NCBI RefSeq assembly: GCF_038397725.1 | Contig: NZ_CP151634.1 | Location: forward strand, 1,860,001-1,924,000 | Direction: 5' to 3' | Length of the DNA stretch: 64,000 nucleotides | DNA from: Microbacterium sp. LWO13-1.2 | Lineage (GTDB): Bacteria > Actinomycetota > Actinomycetes > Actinomycetales > Microbacteriaceae | Shown here: positions 17,324 through 25,364 of the stretch, in pieces | Position numbering within the stretch: the stretch's first letter is position 1 | Layout: each line of letters opens with the position of its first letter | Notes under the pieces: generated by a model | Databases searched by the model: none | Seen by the model: the letters and a program-made list of their open reading frames with translations, nothing else | Told to the model about the DNA's origin: nothing | Program-made: the position numbers and the translations under genes

Positions 17324-18316
17324 TCATGCGTCGAGATCGGTCAGGCTCAGTGCCGCGGCGTCGTCGATCAGCTCGAGCTCGTCGCCGGACAGTCGGATGC
17401 GTCCCGCCGCGGCGTTCTCCCGAGCCTGCTGCGGATTGCGTGCACCGCAGAGCGAGTAGGTGATGCCCGGTTGCTGCAGCGTCCACGCGATCACGATCTG
17501 CGCCTTGGTCGCGGCGTGCGCCTCGGCGACGGGTTCGATCGCCTGCATCAATCGGGCGACCTTCTCCCGATTCGCGAGCGAGAAGCGGGGGTTGTCCTTG
17601 CGCTGGTCGTCGCCCGAGAAGGTCCGGTCGGGACCCATGCTCCCGGACAGGAGTCCGAGTGCGAGCGACGAGTAGCTCAGCGTCGAGACGCCGGCGCCCT
17701 GGGCGATCGGCAGGAGATCCTTCTCGATGCCGCGGGCGATCATCGAATACTCCTCCTGAATGGCATCCAGAGCGCCCGTCGCCAGGTAGGAACGCAGGTT
17801 CTCCTCTGAGACGTTGCTCGCGCCGATGGCGCGGATCTTGCCCTGCTCACGCAGCTGGACGAGCGCCGCGACCGTCTCATCGATCGGAGTCGTGGGGTCC
17901 TGCCAATGGGTGATGTACAGATCGATGTGGTCGGTTCCGAGGCGCCGCAGACTCTCCTCCACTTCGTGGACGATCGATTCGCGGCCGAGATAGCGGTGAA
18001 CGGGTTCTCCGTCGTAGTCGAAGAAGTGGTTGCCCTTCTGGGTGTGCCACACGAGACCGCATTTGGTCGCGAGGACCACGTCGTCTCGACGCCCCCGGAT
18101 CGCCGTGCCGAGGATCTCCTCGGCGCGCCCCTGCCCGTAGGCCGGCGCTGTGTCGATGAGCGAGATCCCCTCGTCGATCGAGGCCTGGATGGCGGCGATG
18201 GACTCCGACTCATCGGTGCCGCCCCACATCCACCCGCCGATGGCCCAGGTGCCCAGACCCACTGCGGATGCCTCGATCGATGAGTGTCCGATCGTGCGCG
18301 TGAGCATCTCAGTCAT
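17324..18316 (-). CDS. Aldo/keto reductase
   Basis: 330-aa NADPH-dependent oxidoreductase with an (alpha/beta)8 barrel. The catalytic tetrad is complete: Asp55 and Tyr60 (LIDTAPAYGQG), Lys85 (LATKCG) and His137 (YITHW). The start is ATG 18316 directly after AAGGAG; the upstream frame is regulator sequence read in another phase. It overlaps the end of the SorC gene by 8 nt and is followed 61 nt later by the GlpD-like gene. It could oxidise or reduce the imported sugar, or reduce the aldehyde released by the aldolase. Confidence 0.9.
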   Translation of the reverse strand: MTEMLTRTIGHSSIEASAVGLGTWAIGGWMWGGTDESESIAAIQASIDEGISLIDTAPAYGQGRAEEILGTAIRGRRDDVVLATKCGLVWHTQKGNHFFDYDGEPVHRYLGRESIVHEVEESLRRLGTDHIDLYITHWQDPTTPIDETVAALVQLREQGKIRAIGASNVSEENLRSYLATGALDAIQEEYSMIARGIEKDLLPIAQGAGVSTLSYSSLALGLLSGSMGPDRTFSGDDQRKDNPRFSLANREKVARLMQAIEPVAEAHAATKAQIVIAWTLQQPGITYSLCGARNPQQARENAAAGRIRLSGDELELIDDAAALSLTDLDA

Positions 18317-19298
18317 TTCTCTCCTTCTGGGCCGGTGCGACCACCGACGCCGCGGTCTGCTCATCGACGATGAGCGATCGGATGAAGCCGCCGGCCAGGG
18401 CGGCGCGGATGGGGCGCACCTTCTCCGGGCCGACGGCGACGCCGATCGAGGTCGGGCACGCGGAGAGCTCGGACGGGCTGAGCGCCAGCAGACGCGAGTT
18501 CAGCGGCGAGTCCGCGAGCGATCCGTCGTCGTTGATCACGTGGGCGAGGAACTCTCCGCCGACGTCGCCGCTGCGCAGCAGCTCGCGATCCGACTCCGAG
18601 AGCGGTGCGAGATCGTAGTAGCTGGACCCCTCCGTCTCCACCGATCCGATGCCGACCAGTGCCACGTTCGCGCGCCGAGCGAGATCGAACGCGTGCTTGA
18701 TCGAGCCGACTTCCATGAGGGTGTCTCGCTGTTCGCGGCTTTCCGCGAACAGCGGGGCGTGGAGCAGCACGGCCCTGCCGCCGAGGCGGTCGGCGAGCTG
18801 GGTCGCCAGGTGATTGACGTCGGTGTAGTACTTGCCCTGCACGCCACCGGTGAGCGGAACGACCGTCACATCGAAGACGCGGTCCGGCGCGAGGCCGTCG
18901 ACGACGGCGCTGAGCGCCTTGCCACCGGTGATCGCGATCACGTCGCCGTCGCGGATCGTCGCGAGCAGTTCGTTGGCGGCAGCGCGGCCGACGACCTGCA
19001 GATTCGTGTCGGGGTTTCCCTCCACAGTGGGCGTCACGACCGCGTTGCCGAGCCCTGTCGTCCGGACCAGTTCGCCTTCAAGATCGACGAGCGGCTGGAA
19101 CGGCCCCGCATCGATCGTGATCTTGACCATGCCGAGCTCGCGCCCTCGCCGGATGAGCCGATTCACTTTGGAAGTGGAGAGATTCAGACGCGTGGCGAGC
19201 TCTGACTGCGTCATTCCCTCGACGAAGTGAAGCGTGACGACGGTGTGGATCTGACGGATGGTCGCGATGTCTTCTCTGTTCTCGAACACCATGATCAT
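18309..19298 (-). CDS. SorC family sugar-binding transcriptional regulator
   Basis: 329-aa regulator with an N-terminal helix-turn-helix (HFVEGMTQSELATRLNLSTS, then KVNRLIRRGRELGM) and a large sugar-phosphate-binding domain (PF04198 type) resembling DeoR/SorC/LsrR. The start is ATG 19298, overlapping the permease stop by 4 nt (ATGA); an ATG two codons on is an alternative. Members of this family respond to phosphorylated sugars, so the signal should be the product of the FGGY kinase. Its likely site is the 33-bp inverted repeat at 22998-23030 upstream of the first gene. Confidence 0.9.
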   Translation of the reverse strand: MIMVFENREDIATIRQIHTVVTLHFVEGMTQSELATRLNLSTSKVNRLIRRGRELGMVKITIDAGPFQPLVDLEGELVRTTGLGNAVVTPTVEGNPDTNLQVVGRAAANELLATIRDGDVIAITGGKALSAVVDGLAPDRVFDVTVVPLTGGVQGKYYTDVNHLATQLADRLGGRAVLLHAPLFAESREQRDTLMEVGSIKHAFDLARRANVALVGIGSVETEGSSYYDLAPLSESDRELLRSGDVGGEFLAHVINDDGSLADSPLNSRLLALSPSELSACPTSIGVAVGPEKVRPIRAALAGGFIRSLIVDEQTAASVVAPAQKERND

Positions 19299-20323
19299 GC
19301 CCCCCGTCGACGCGACAGGTAGTGGTCGACGAGGAGGGCGGCGAGCAGGATGCTGCCGCGCACGATGTCCTGCCAGTAGACCGAGACGTCGAGAAGGGTG
19401 AGCGAGCTCGAGACCACCGAGAGCAGGATCGCGCCGAGCGTTGCTCCGAAGATGGTCCCTGACCCGCCCTTGAGGCTCGCTCCGCCGATGACGGCCGCGG
19501 CGATGACGTTCAGCTCCATTCCGATTCCGAACGTCGGCTGCGCGGATCCGAACCGTGCCATGTAGATGATGCCGGCCACGCCGCAGAGCGCGGAGCACAG
19601 CACGGTCGTGAAGAAGATCGCGCGCTTCGTGCGGATGCCCGAGTACGCGGCGGCCTTCTCGTTGCTTCCGGTGTAGAACACCTTCCGGAACGCGGTCGTG
19701 CGTCGAAGCATGAAGTCGAAGGCGATGACCACGACCAGGAAGATGACGATCACGAGCGGGATCGGTCCGAGGGAGCCTTGGCCGATGAACTTGAACTCAC
19801 TCGGCAGCGAATACAGTCCCAGAGGGCGGCCGCCGGTGAGGAGGAGGCAGACTCCGCGGGCGATGACCATCACGGCGAGCGTGACCACGAAGTGGTTCAG
19901 CCCGACCTTGGTCACCAGGACTCCCATCACGGCGCCGGTGGCGATGCTCGCCAGGATCGCGATGCCCGAGGCCAGCCAGGGATCGATGCCCTGCAGGTAG
20001 AGCCACCCGGCCAGCACCATCGACAAGGCCGTCACCGAACCGACCGACAGGTCGATGCCGCCGGAGATGAGCAGGATCGTCATGCCGACGACCACGATCC
20101 CCTCGACCGCGAAGACCATGGCCATCGCCTCGATGTTGGCGATCGTGAGGAAGTGCGGTGAGGCGAACGACATCGCGACGACCAGGACGAGCAGGATCAG
20201 GATCAGACCCGTCTCGCGCATCCGGAGGAAACGGGAGACGTAGTGCTTCAGATCGGGTCGCGCGTCGGGCGCCGCCGGCATGGGCGGCGCGGTCATCAAA
20301 GTCTGAGATTGGGTCATCATCAC
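19295..20323 (-). CDS. Ribose-type sugar ABC transporter permease
   Basis: 342-aa permease of the BPD_transp_2 (RbsC/AraH) family with about eight or more membrane helices. The loop [19 protein letters not shown] and the C-terminal [20 protein letters not shown] are diagnostic for this family. It is the only permease in the operon, so the channel is presumably a homodimer, as in RbsC. It overlaps the ATPase gene by 4 nt and the regulator by 4 nt. Confidence 0.93.
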   Translation of the reverse strand: MMMTQSQTLMTAPPMPAAPDARPDLKHYVSRFLRMRETGLILILLVLVVAMSFASPHFLTIANIEAMAMVFAVEGIVVVGMTILLISGGIDLSVGSVTALSMVLAGWLYLQGIDPWLASGIAILASIATGAVMGVLVTKVGLNHFVVTLAVMVIARGVCLLLTGGRPLGLYSLPSEFKFIGQGSLGPIPLVIVIFLVVVIAFDFMLRRTTAFRKVFYTGSNEKAAAYSGIRTKRAIFFTTVLCSALCGVAGIIYMARFGSAQPTFGIGMELNVIAAAVIGGASLKGGSGTIFGATLGAILLSVVSSSLTLLDVSVYWQDIVRGSILLAALLVDHYLSRRRGA

Positions 20324-21837
20324 ACCAGCTCCTGCTTCCGCTCGACCATCGAGGCCAAGCTCAAGATGTTCTCTTCTGTCATGTCATCGCCGGTGACTTC
20401 GCCGCTGGTCTCGCCTTCCCGGATGACGATCACCCGGTCCGAGACGCCGATCAGTTCCGGCATCTCCGAGGAGATGACCACGATGCCGATCCCTTTTCGC
20501 GCGAGATCGCGCAGAAGGGCATGGATCTCCGCCTTGGCCCCGACATCCACCCCGCGGGTGGGTTCGTCGAGGAAGATCACCTGCGGGTTGACGGCCAGCA
20601 GTTTGGCCAGAGCGACCTTCTGCTGATTGCCTCCGGAGAGCGTCGAGACGGCATCGTCGAGTTCGCCGAACTTGAGGCGCAGCCCGCGGCCGACCTTTGC
20701 GGCGAGGCGATGCTCGCGACGTCTGCCGATCAGGCCGAAGCGCGAGATCTCGCGCAGCGACATCGCCGAGGTGTTCTCCGCGATCGACATGTCGAGGAAG
20801 ACGCCCTCGCCTTTTCGATCCTCGGACAGGTAGACGATGCCGTGGGCGATGCAGTCCTGATAGTGCTTCAGGCGAAGAGGCTCTCCCTTGAGGATCACCT
20901 CACCCTTCGCATCCCCCTCCAGCCGGCAGATGCCCTTGGCGATCTCACTGCGGCCGGCGCCGATGAGACCGCCGAGGCCGAGGATCTCTCCCCGGCGCAC
21001 ATCGAACGAGATGTCCTGGTATCGGGGGGTGTCGGTCAGACCCCGCACCGACAGGATGACGTCATCTGAGCGCTCATCCTCCCGTTGCTTCTCGGGGTAC
21101 TGATTGTCGAGTGCGCGTCCCACCATCGAGCGGACCAGCTCCGATGGGGTGGTCTCGGCGACGTTGCTGGTCATGATGTGCTGACCGTCGCGGAACACGG
21201 AGACCCGGTCGCAGTTCTCGAAGATCTCCACCATCCGATGGGAGATGTAGATGATCGAGATGCCGCGGGCGGAGAGCTCCCGCATGATGCGGAACAGCGT
21301 CTGCGCCTCGATCTCGGTGAGGGCGGCCGTCGGCTCGTCCAGGATGAGCACGCGGCAGTCGAGGGTGAGCGCCTTCGCGATCTCCACGAGCTGCTGGTTC
21401 GAGATCGACAGATCTCGAACCAGCGCCCGCGGATCGATGTTGCCGAGCTGCCGGAGGATCTCACCCGCTCTGCGTTCGAGCGAGTCCGGGTCCATCAGCC
21501 ACGAGCGGCTCGCGTTGGTGGCTGCCATGAACATGTTCTCGGCGACCGTCACATCGGGGCACAGCTCGATCTCCTGATGCACGAACCCGATGCCGAGCTT
21601 CTGGGCCACGGCCGGCGAAGAGATCTCGACCGGCTGGCCATCGAGCAGGATCGTGCCGCTGTCGGGCCGCACGATCCCGTCGATGACGTTCATCAGGGTG
21701 GACTTGCCCGCGCCGTTCTCGCCGGCGATGGCGTGGATCTCCCCCTTGCGGAGGCTGAAGTCGATGGACCTCAGTGCATGGATCGAACCGAACGACTTGC
21801 TGACGTTCTTGATATCGAGGATCGTCGTGGGTTCCAT
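20320..21837 (-). CDS. Ribose-type sugar ABC transporter ATP-binding protein (RbsA-like, tandem domains)
   Basis: 505-aa tandem ATPase. The N-terminal half has Walker [18 protein letters not shown], a degenerate signature ([14 protein letters not shown]) and Walker [11 protein letters not shown]. The C-terminal half has the degenerate Walker A ([15 protein letters not shown]) with a normal [15 protein letters not shown] signature and [12 protein letters not shown]. This asymmetry is the rule in RbsA/MglA/XylG proteins. ATG 21837 is chosen because GGAG lies about 7 nt ahead; ATG 21849 would add four residues (METT). Confidence 0.94.
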   Translation of the reverse strand: MEPTTILDIKNVSKSFGSIHALRSIDFSLRKGEIHAIAGENGAGKSTLMNVIDGIVRPDSGTILLDGQPVEISSPAVAQKLGIGFVHQEIELCPDVTVAENMFMAATNASRSWLMDPDSLERRAGEILRQLGNIDPRALVRDLSISNQQLVEIAKALTLDCRVLILDEPTAALTEIEAQTLFRIMRELSARGISIIYISHRMVEIFENCDRVSVFRDGQHIMTSNVAETTPSELVRSMVGRALDNQYPEKQREDERSDDVILSVRGLTDTPRYQDISFDVRRGEILGLGGLIGAGRSEIAKGICRLEGDAKGEVILKGEPLRLKHYQDCIAHGIVYLSEDRKGEGVFLDMSIAENTSAMSLREISRFGLIGRRREHRLAAKVGRGLRLKFGELDDAVSTLSGGNQQKVALAKLLAVNPQVIFLDEPTRGVDVGAKAEIHALLRDLARKGIGIVVISSEMPELIGVSDRVIVIREGETSGEVTGDDMTEENILSLASMVERKQELV

Positions 21838-21888
21838 GGTTGTCTCCATCCATCGAGCTCGAGGGCAAGGGGCGGGGGCAGGGCCGAG

Positions 21889-22929
21889 TTACTCGGTCGT
21901 GCGCCCTTCCATGTACTTCTCGAGGTCGAACGACGCGGCGTTCTCCTTGGTGATGACGGAGAATCCGTTGTCGACGAACGGGACCTGGGCGGGGTTGTAC
22001 GCGGACTCCTTGTAGTCGTTGAACGGATCGATCAGGTCGGGGTGCGCCGCCATGAAGAGCGTCATGAAGCCCATGAATCCCTGGATGCCCTGGTTCGGGT
22101 TCACCGACAGGTGGATCGTTCCGTCCTTGATGAGGTCGAGCGTCGTGGGAGTGATGTCGGCGTGGAGGATCAGCACGTCGGCGTTCGCTTCGGTGATGGC
22201 AGCGGCGGCGCCTTCGGCGGAGCCGGCTTCGGGGATCCACATCGCATCGAGGTCGGGGTTGGCCTGCAGGATCGAGCCGGTGGCCTGGTATGCCTTGGTG
22301 CTGTCTTGGTTGGTCGCCTGGCGGCCGACGAGCTTCATGTTCGGGTACTTGTTCTCCATGTACTCGATGAATGCGGTGACGCGCAGGTCGTGGTTGCTCT
22401 GACCGGGGTTCTCGAGAACCGCGTACTCGCCTTCCTCGCCGACGACCTTGACGATCTCTTCGGCCGCGAAGGCAGCCTCAGCACGGTTGTCGGAGGTGAC
22501 GTAGGAGGTCCGGTTGGACTCGGGCGAGTCGGCGGCGAAGGTGACCACCTCGACCCCGTCTTCGATGGCGGAGTTGATCGGCTCGATGAACGGGTCCGCC
22601 TGCATCGGGTGCAGCAGCACGCCGGCGGGCTTCTCGACCAGATCCTGTTCGAACGAGGCGAGCTGCTTGCTGATGTCGTAGTCGGGAGTGCCGGAGAACA
22701 CCGTCTCGCATCCCATCGCCTCAGCGGCCTGCTTGAACCCCTGGTAGACGGGAACCCAGTACTGGTGGGCGGAGACCATGACGTTCATCACGTAGGTCTC
22801 GCCTTCGGCGCACTGGAACCCTTCGGATTCCGAGGCGGTCGGCTTCTTGTCGGCTGGCGCCGTGCAACCGGTGATCGCGAGGACAGCGAATGCTGCGACG
22901 ACGGCGGCGGTGGTGCGGGAGATCTTCAT
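21889..22929 (-). CDS. Ribose-type sugar ABC transporter substrate-binding lipoprotein
   Basis: 346-aa Peripla_BP_4-type binding protein and first gene of the operon. The N-terminus MKISRTTAAVVAAFAVLAI is a signal peptide ending in the lipobox ITGC, so it is membrane-anchored. The mature part has the two-lobe RbsB-like fold, with QYWVPVYQGFKQAAEAMGCE at the start and DYDISKQLASFEQDLVEKPA after it. ATG 22929 follows AGGGG; the upstream frame is untranslated leader. It delivers the sugar or polyol on which the operon's enzymes act. Confidence 0.93.
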   Translation of the reverse strand: MKISRTTAAVVAAFAVLAITGCTAPADKKPTASESEGFQCAEGETYVMNVMVSAHQYWVPVYQGFKQAAEAMGCETVFSGTPDYDISKQLASFEQDLVEKPAGVLLHPMQADPFIEPINSAIEDGVEVVTFAADSPESNRTSYVTSDNRAEAAFAAEEIVKVVGEEGEYAVLENPGQSNHDLRVTAFIEYMENKYPNMKLVGRQATNQDSTKAYQATGSILQANPDLDAMWIPEAGSAEGAAAAITEANADVLILHADITPTTLDLIKDGTIHLSVNPNQGIQGFMGFMTLFMAAHPDLIDPFNDYKESAYNPAQVPFVDNGFSVITKENAASFDLEKYMEGRTTE

Positions 22930-22997
22930 TGATTGCCCCTTACTTGGTGTGGATGATGCAGGACGACTGATTGATGGTGACAGAGTTCCTGCCTCGA

Positions 22998-23030
22998 TGC
23001 AATAGATTTCGTTGGCTGAAATATCTTGCA
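22998..23030. promoter_or_regulatory. 33-bp inverted repeat, candidate SorC operator of the sugar/polyol operon
   Basis: TGCAATAGATTTC (22998-23010) and GAAATATCTTGCA (23018-23030) are inverted copies matching at 11 of 13 positions across a 7-bp spacer. The AT-rich arms stand out from the surrounding GC-rich DNA. The repeat is centred about 85 bp upstream of the binding-protein ATG and about 115 bp from the divergent membrane-protein start. SorC/DeoR-type regulators bind such long palindromes, and the regulator gene is the fourth of this operon. Confidence 0.6.
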
Positions 23031-23130
23031 CCTGTGGCGTGTTGCGACGCGTGCGTTCTCACCCGCGAGAGCGAGGCGGTTCGCCCGGATGAGGGACGCT
23101 CGCGCGAACGCGGCGCTCCAGGCTGGATGC

Positions 23131-23583
23131 ATGACGAATCAACGAGGCGCAGCATCCGTTTCCGCTCCAGAGAGCACCCTCGGTGCGCGCACCCCCGCAG
23201 ACCGGTTGACCATCGCCGCAGGCGTGTCGCTGCTCGTGATCTGCGCTCTGCACACGGCCCTCTTCGCGGTGCATCCATGGTGGGGGGAGTGGCTGGCCGG
23301 TCCGTTCCGGACCACGCAGCCGCCGGTCGACGCGAGCGTGCAGTTCTGGGGACTGCCCGGTGGCTTCGTCGTTCCGGGAGTGCTTCTGGCGCTCCTGATT
23401 CTCGGAGCCGGCCGGCGTGGGAAGACGATGCCCGCATACGTCGGCACGGCTCTCGGGCTCTGGGCGCTCGCGTGCTTCTGGATGGTCGGTCCCAGCGGCT
23501 TCGTGATGGTCCTGGTGCCCGCTGTGCTGATGATCGTCGCACGAGCCCGATCGCGGCGTCGTGGCGCAGAGGCGGCCGGATGA
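23131..23583 (+). CDS. Small multi-pass membrane protein, possibly DUF6463 type
   Basis: 150-aa predicted integral membrane protein with about four helices (starting near LTIAAGVSLLVICALHTALF). The pattern of an HT motif in helix 1, a PWWGEWL loop, an FWGLPGG segment and a C-terminal PSGF motif resembles the DUF6463 family; I am not certain of that assignment. ATG 23131 is chosen because about 30 hydrophilic residues then precede helix 1; the frame is open further upstream without a good start. It is divergent from the sugar operon and has no evident functional link to it. Confidence 0.7.
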   Translation: MTNQRGAASVSAPESTLGARTPADRLTIAAGVSLLVICALHTALFAVHPWWGEWLAGPFRTTQPPVDASVQFWGLPGGFVVPGVLLALLILGAGRRGKTMPAYVGTALGLWALACFWMVGPSGFVMVLVPAVLMIVARARSRRRGAEAAG

Positions 23584-23611
23584 GCGTGCGGGGCGGACGA
23601 CTCGTGGTGCG

Positions 23612-24457
23612 TCAGTCGGCGGATGCGGACGGTCGGCGACGATAGCCGGTCGGACTGATTCCGTACAGCCGGGAAAATCGCCGGGAGAAGTACAGCGGGT
23701 CGGACAGGCCCACATCGCGCGCGATGTCGTTCACCGCGCGATCGGTCGTGGTGAGGAGCTGCGCCGCACGAGCGAGCCGCTCGCGTTCCACGTAGCGCTG
23801 GGGTGAGACTCCGAGGCTTTCGGTGAAGAGGTGGGAGAGGCGCGAGGGCGACAGCCTTGCCACACCGGTGAGTGCCGGCACGCTCAGGTCGGCGGCGAGG
23901 CTGCTGCCGATGTGCTCGATCACGCGGAGCAGGCGTTCGTCCATGCGACCGCGCAGAGGGTTCTGGGTATCGATCCACAGCAGCGCGGACTCGAGGCTGT
24001 TCATCGCGAAGAGCTCCGACTGCGGCATGGATCCTGCGGAGAACGCGGCAGACGTTCGCAGCCCGCCGAGGATGCGCAGCCGCACCTCGCCCGGTGCGTG
24101 CACGAACCCGACGCCTCCACCTCGGATCGGCCAGTCCAGAAGCGGCGCCCACTCCGCGCGTGCGTGGAAATGGGCGTAGGCCAGGGTCCACGCGCTCGCC
24201 GCCGTGCCGTAGTCGTGCCGCGCATGCGGGCGCAGGAGGATGCTGTCGCCGGCCGCGGTGATGACGTCACCTGCGGGTCCGGCCACCCGACCCGCGCCGG
24301 CGATGGTGTGGATGAGGAGCCAGTCCGCCGTGCCGTTCTCGCGCCAGGTCGAGTAATCGCTGCCTGCGGCGAACTCGCCGGCGATGACGCGGATGACATG
24401 AGGGTGCGGTGTCTCCGCCGGAGGAACCGCGCTGACAATCACAGCAGAATCTTCCAT
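23612..24457 (-). CDS. AraC family transcriptional regulator
   Basis: 281-aa regulator with an N-terminal cupin-type effector domain (residues about 20-150) and a C-terminal pair of AraC helix-turn-helices: LSVPALTGVARLSPSRLSHL, then VNDIARDVGLSDPLYFSRRF followed by the family signature SRLYGISPTGYR. It is divergent from the PhyH-type dioxygenase gene with only 56 bp between start codons, so it very probably controls that gene. AraC proteins of this layout usually sense sugars or similar small ligands. Confidence 0.93.
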   Translation of the reverse strand: MEDSAVIVSAVPPAETPHPHVIRVIAGEFAAGSDYSTWRENGTADWLLIHTIAGAGRVAGPAGDVITAAGDSILLRPHARHDYGTAASAWTLAYAHFHARAEWAPLLDWPIRGGGVGFVHAPGEVRLRILGGLRTSAAFSAGSMPQSELFAMNSLESALLWIDTQNPLRGRMDERLLRVIEHIGSSLAADLSVPALTGVARLSPSRLSHLFTESLGVSPQRYVERERLARAAQLLTTTDRAVNDIARDVGLSDPLYFSRRFSRLYGISPTGYRRRPSASAD

Positions 24458-24513
24458 GTCATCGACAGAAAATGCAATGGCGCAGGCGGGATTCGCGGAC
24501 CAGAGTTACTGTC

Positions 24514-25326
24514 ATGTCCATCTCAAGCAGTGTCACCTCAACCCTCGCCGTCGACTATGAGAACCGCGGCGTCGTCCAGCTTCGCGGCCTCCTGAGCGCG
24601 GCCGAGACCGCCGAGATCCGCGACGTGTTCATGGATCAGGTGCAGACCGACAACGACTTCGGCCACGACGACCGCATCAGCGATGGTGATCCCCTTGCCC
24701 GGTATCCGCGCTTCATCCATCCGCATCGACGCACCGAGCTGGCTGTCGGTCGTCTGGCACGTCAGTGGATGCTGGACCCACGCATCGTCGATCGGGTGCA
24801 GGAGATGGTCGGGCCGGTGTACGCGGCCCAGTCGATGTTCTACTTCAAGCCGCCGGGAGCCCGCGGACAGGCGCTTCATCAGGACAACATCTTCCTGCAG
24901 GCGCACCCGGAGACCTGCATCGCAGCGTGGGTCGCGATCGACGACTGCGACGGTGTGAATGGCGGGCTGAAGGTGGTGCCCGGCTCGCATCGCTACGAGA
25001 TCATCTGCCCGGGCGAAGCCGACCCGGAGGAATCCTTCACGAGCACCGAGATCACCCTGCCCGAAGGCTTCTCCGCCGAGCAGACCGAGCTCGCCTCGGG
25101 AGATGTGCTCTTCTTCCACGGGAGCATGGTCCACGGTTCGGGTCCGAACCGGTCGGACGATCGTTTCCGGCGATCGCTCATCTTTCACTACGTCCCGGTG
25201 GACAGCATCGAGATCTCGAAGTTCTACAACCCCCTGCTGCGTCTCGACGGCAGCGAGGTCACGATCGCCGAATCCGCTGATGGCGGAGCATGCGGTGACG
25301 GGTGGACGCCGACCGCTCCTCACTGA
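24514..25326 (+). CDS. Phytanoyl-CoA dioxygenase (PhyH) family protein
   Basis: 270-aa Fe(II)/2-oxoglutarate-dependent oxygenase. The metal-binding H-x-D is His122-x-Asp124 (ALHQDNIF), and the distal His is His207 in FHGSMVHGSGPNRS, followed by the 2-oxoglutarate-binding arginine region RFRRSLIFHY. ATG 24514 begins MSISSSVTST; an ATG at 24472 in the same frame reads back into the divergent promoter region. Bacterial PhyH proteins hydroxylate varied small molecules, and pairing with an AraC regulator suggests an inducible catabolic role. Nothing in the neighbourhood reveals the substrate. Confidence 0.88.
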   Translation: MSISSSVTSTLAVDYENRGVVQLRGLLSAAETAEIRDVFMDQVQTDNDFGHDDRISDGDPLARYPRFIHPHRRTELAVGRLARQWMLDPRIVDRVQEMVGPVYAAQSMFYFKPPGARGQALHQDNIFLQAHPETCIAAWVAIDDCDGVNGGLKVVPGSHRYEIICPGEADPEESFTSTEITLPEGFSAEQTELASGDVLFFHGSMVHGSGPNRSDDRFRRSLIFHYVPVDSIEISKFYNPLLRLDGSEVTIAESADGGACGDGWTPTAPH

Positions 25327-25352
25327 GTCCGCTGTGAGCTCATCGGTTCCGA

Positions 25353-25358
25353 TACGGT
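25353..25358 (+). promoter_or_regulatory. -10 box of a leaderless gene
   Basis: TACGGT lies 6 nt before the ATG at 25365 with no Shine-Dalgarno between them, so transcription should begin at or next to the start codon. No clear -35 is visible. Confidence 0.5.
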
Positions 25359-25364
25359 AGCGGG

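Noticed and set aside
13195..22929. AI-2 (lsr) quorum-signal uptake operon
   Set aside because: FGGY kinase, DhnA/LsrF-type aldolase, SorC/LsrR regulator and ribose-type importer do recall lsr, but there is one permease instead of two, no LsrG, and a GlpD-like dehydrogenase and aldo/keto reductase are added. A polyol or sugar pathway fits better.
21085..22932. 615-codon open frame antisense to the sugar ATPase and binding protein genes
   Set aside because: The opposite strand has textbook RbsA and RbsB motifs; the antisense product has shadow composition and no motif.
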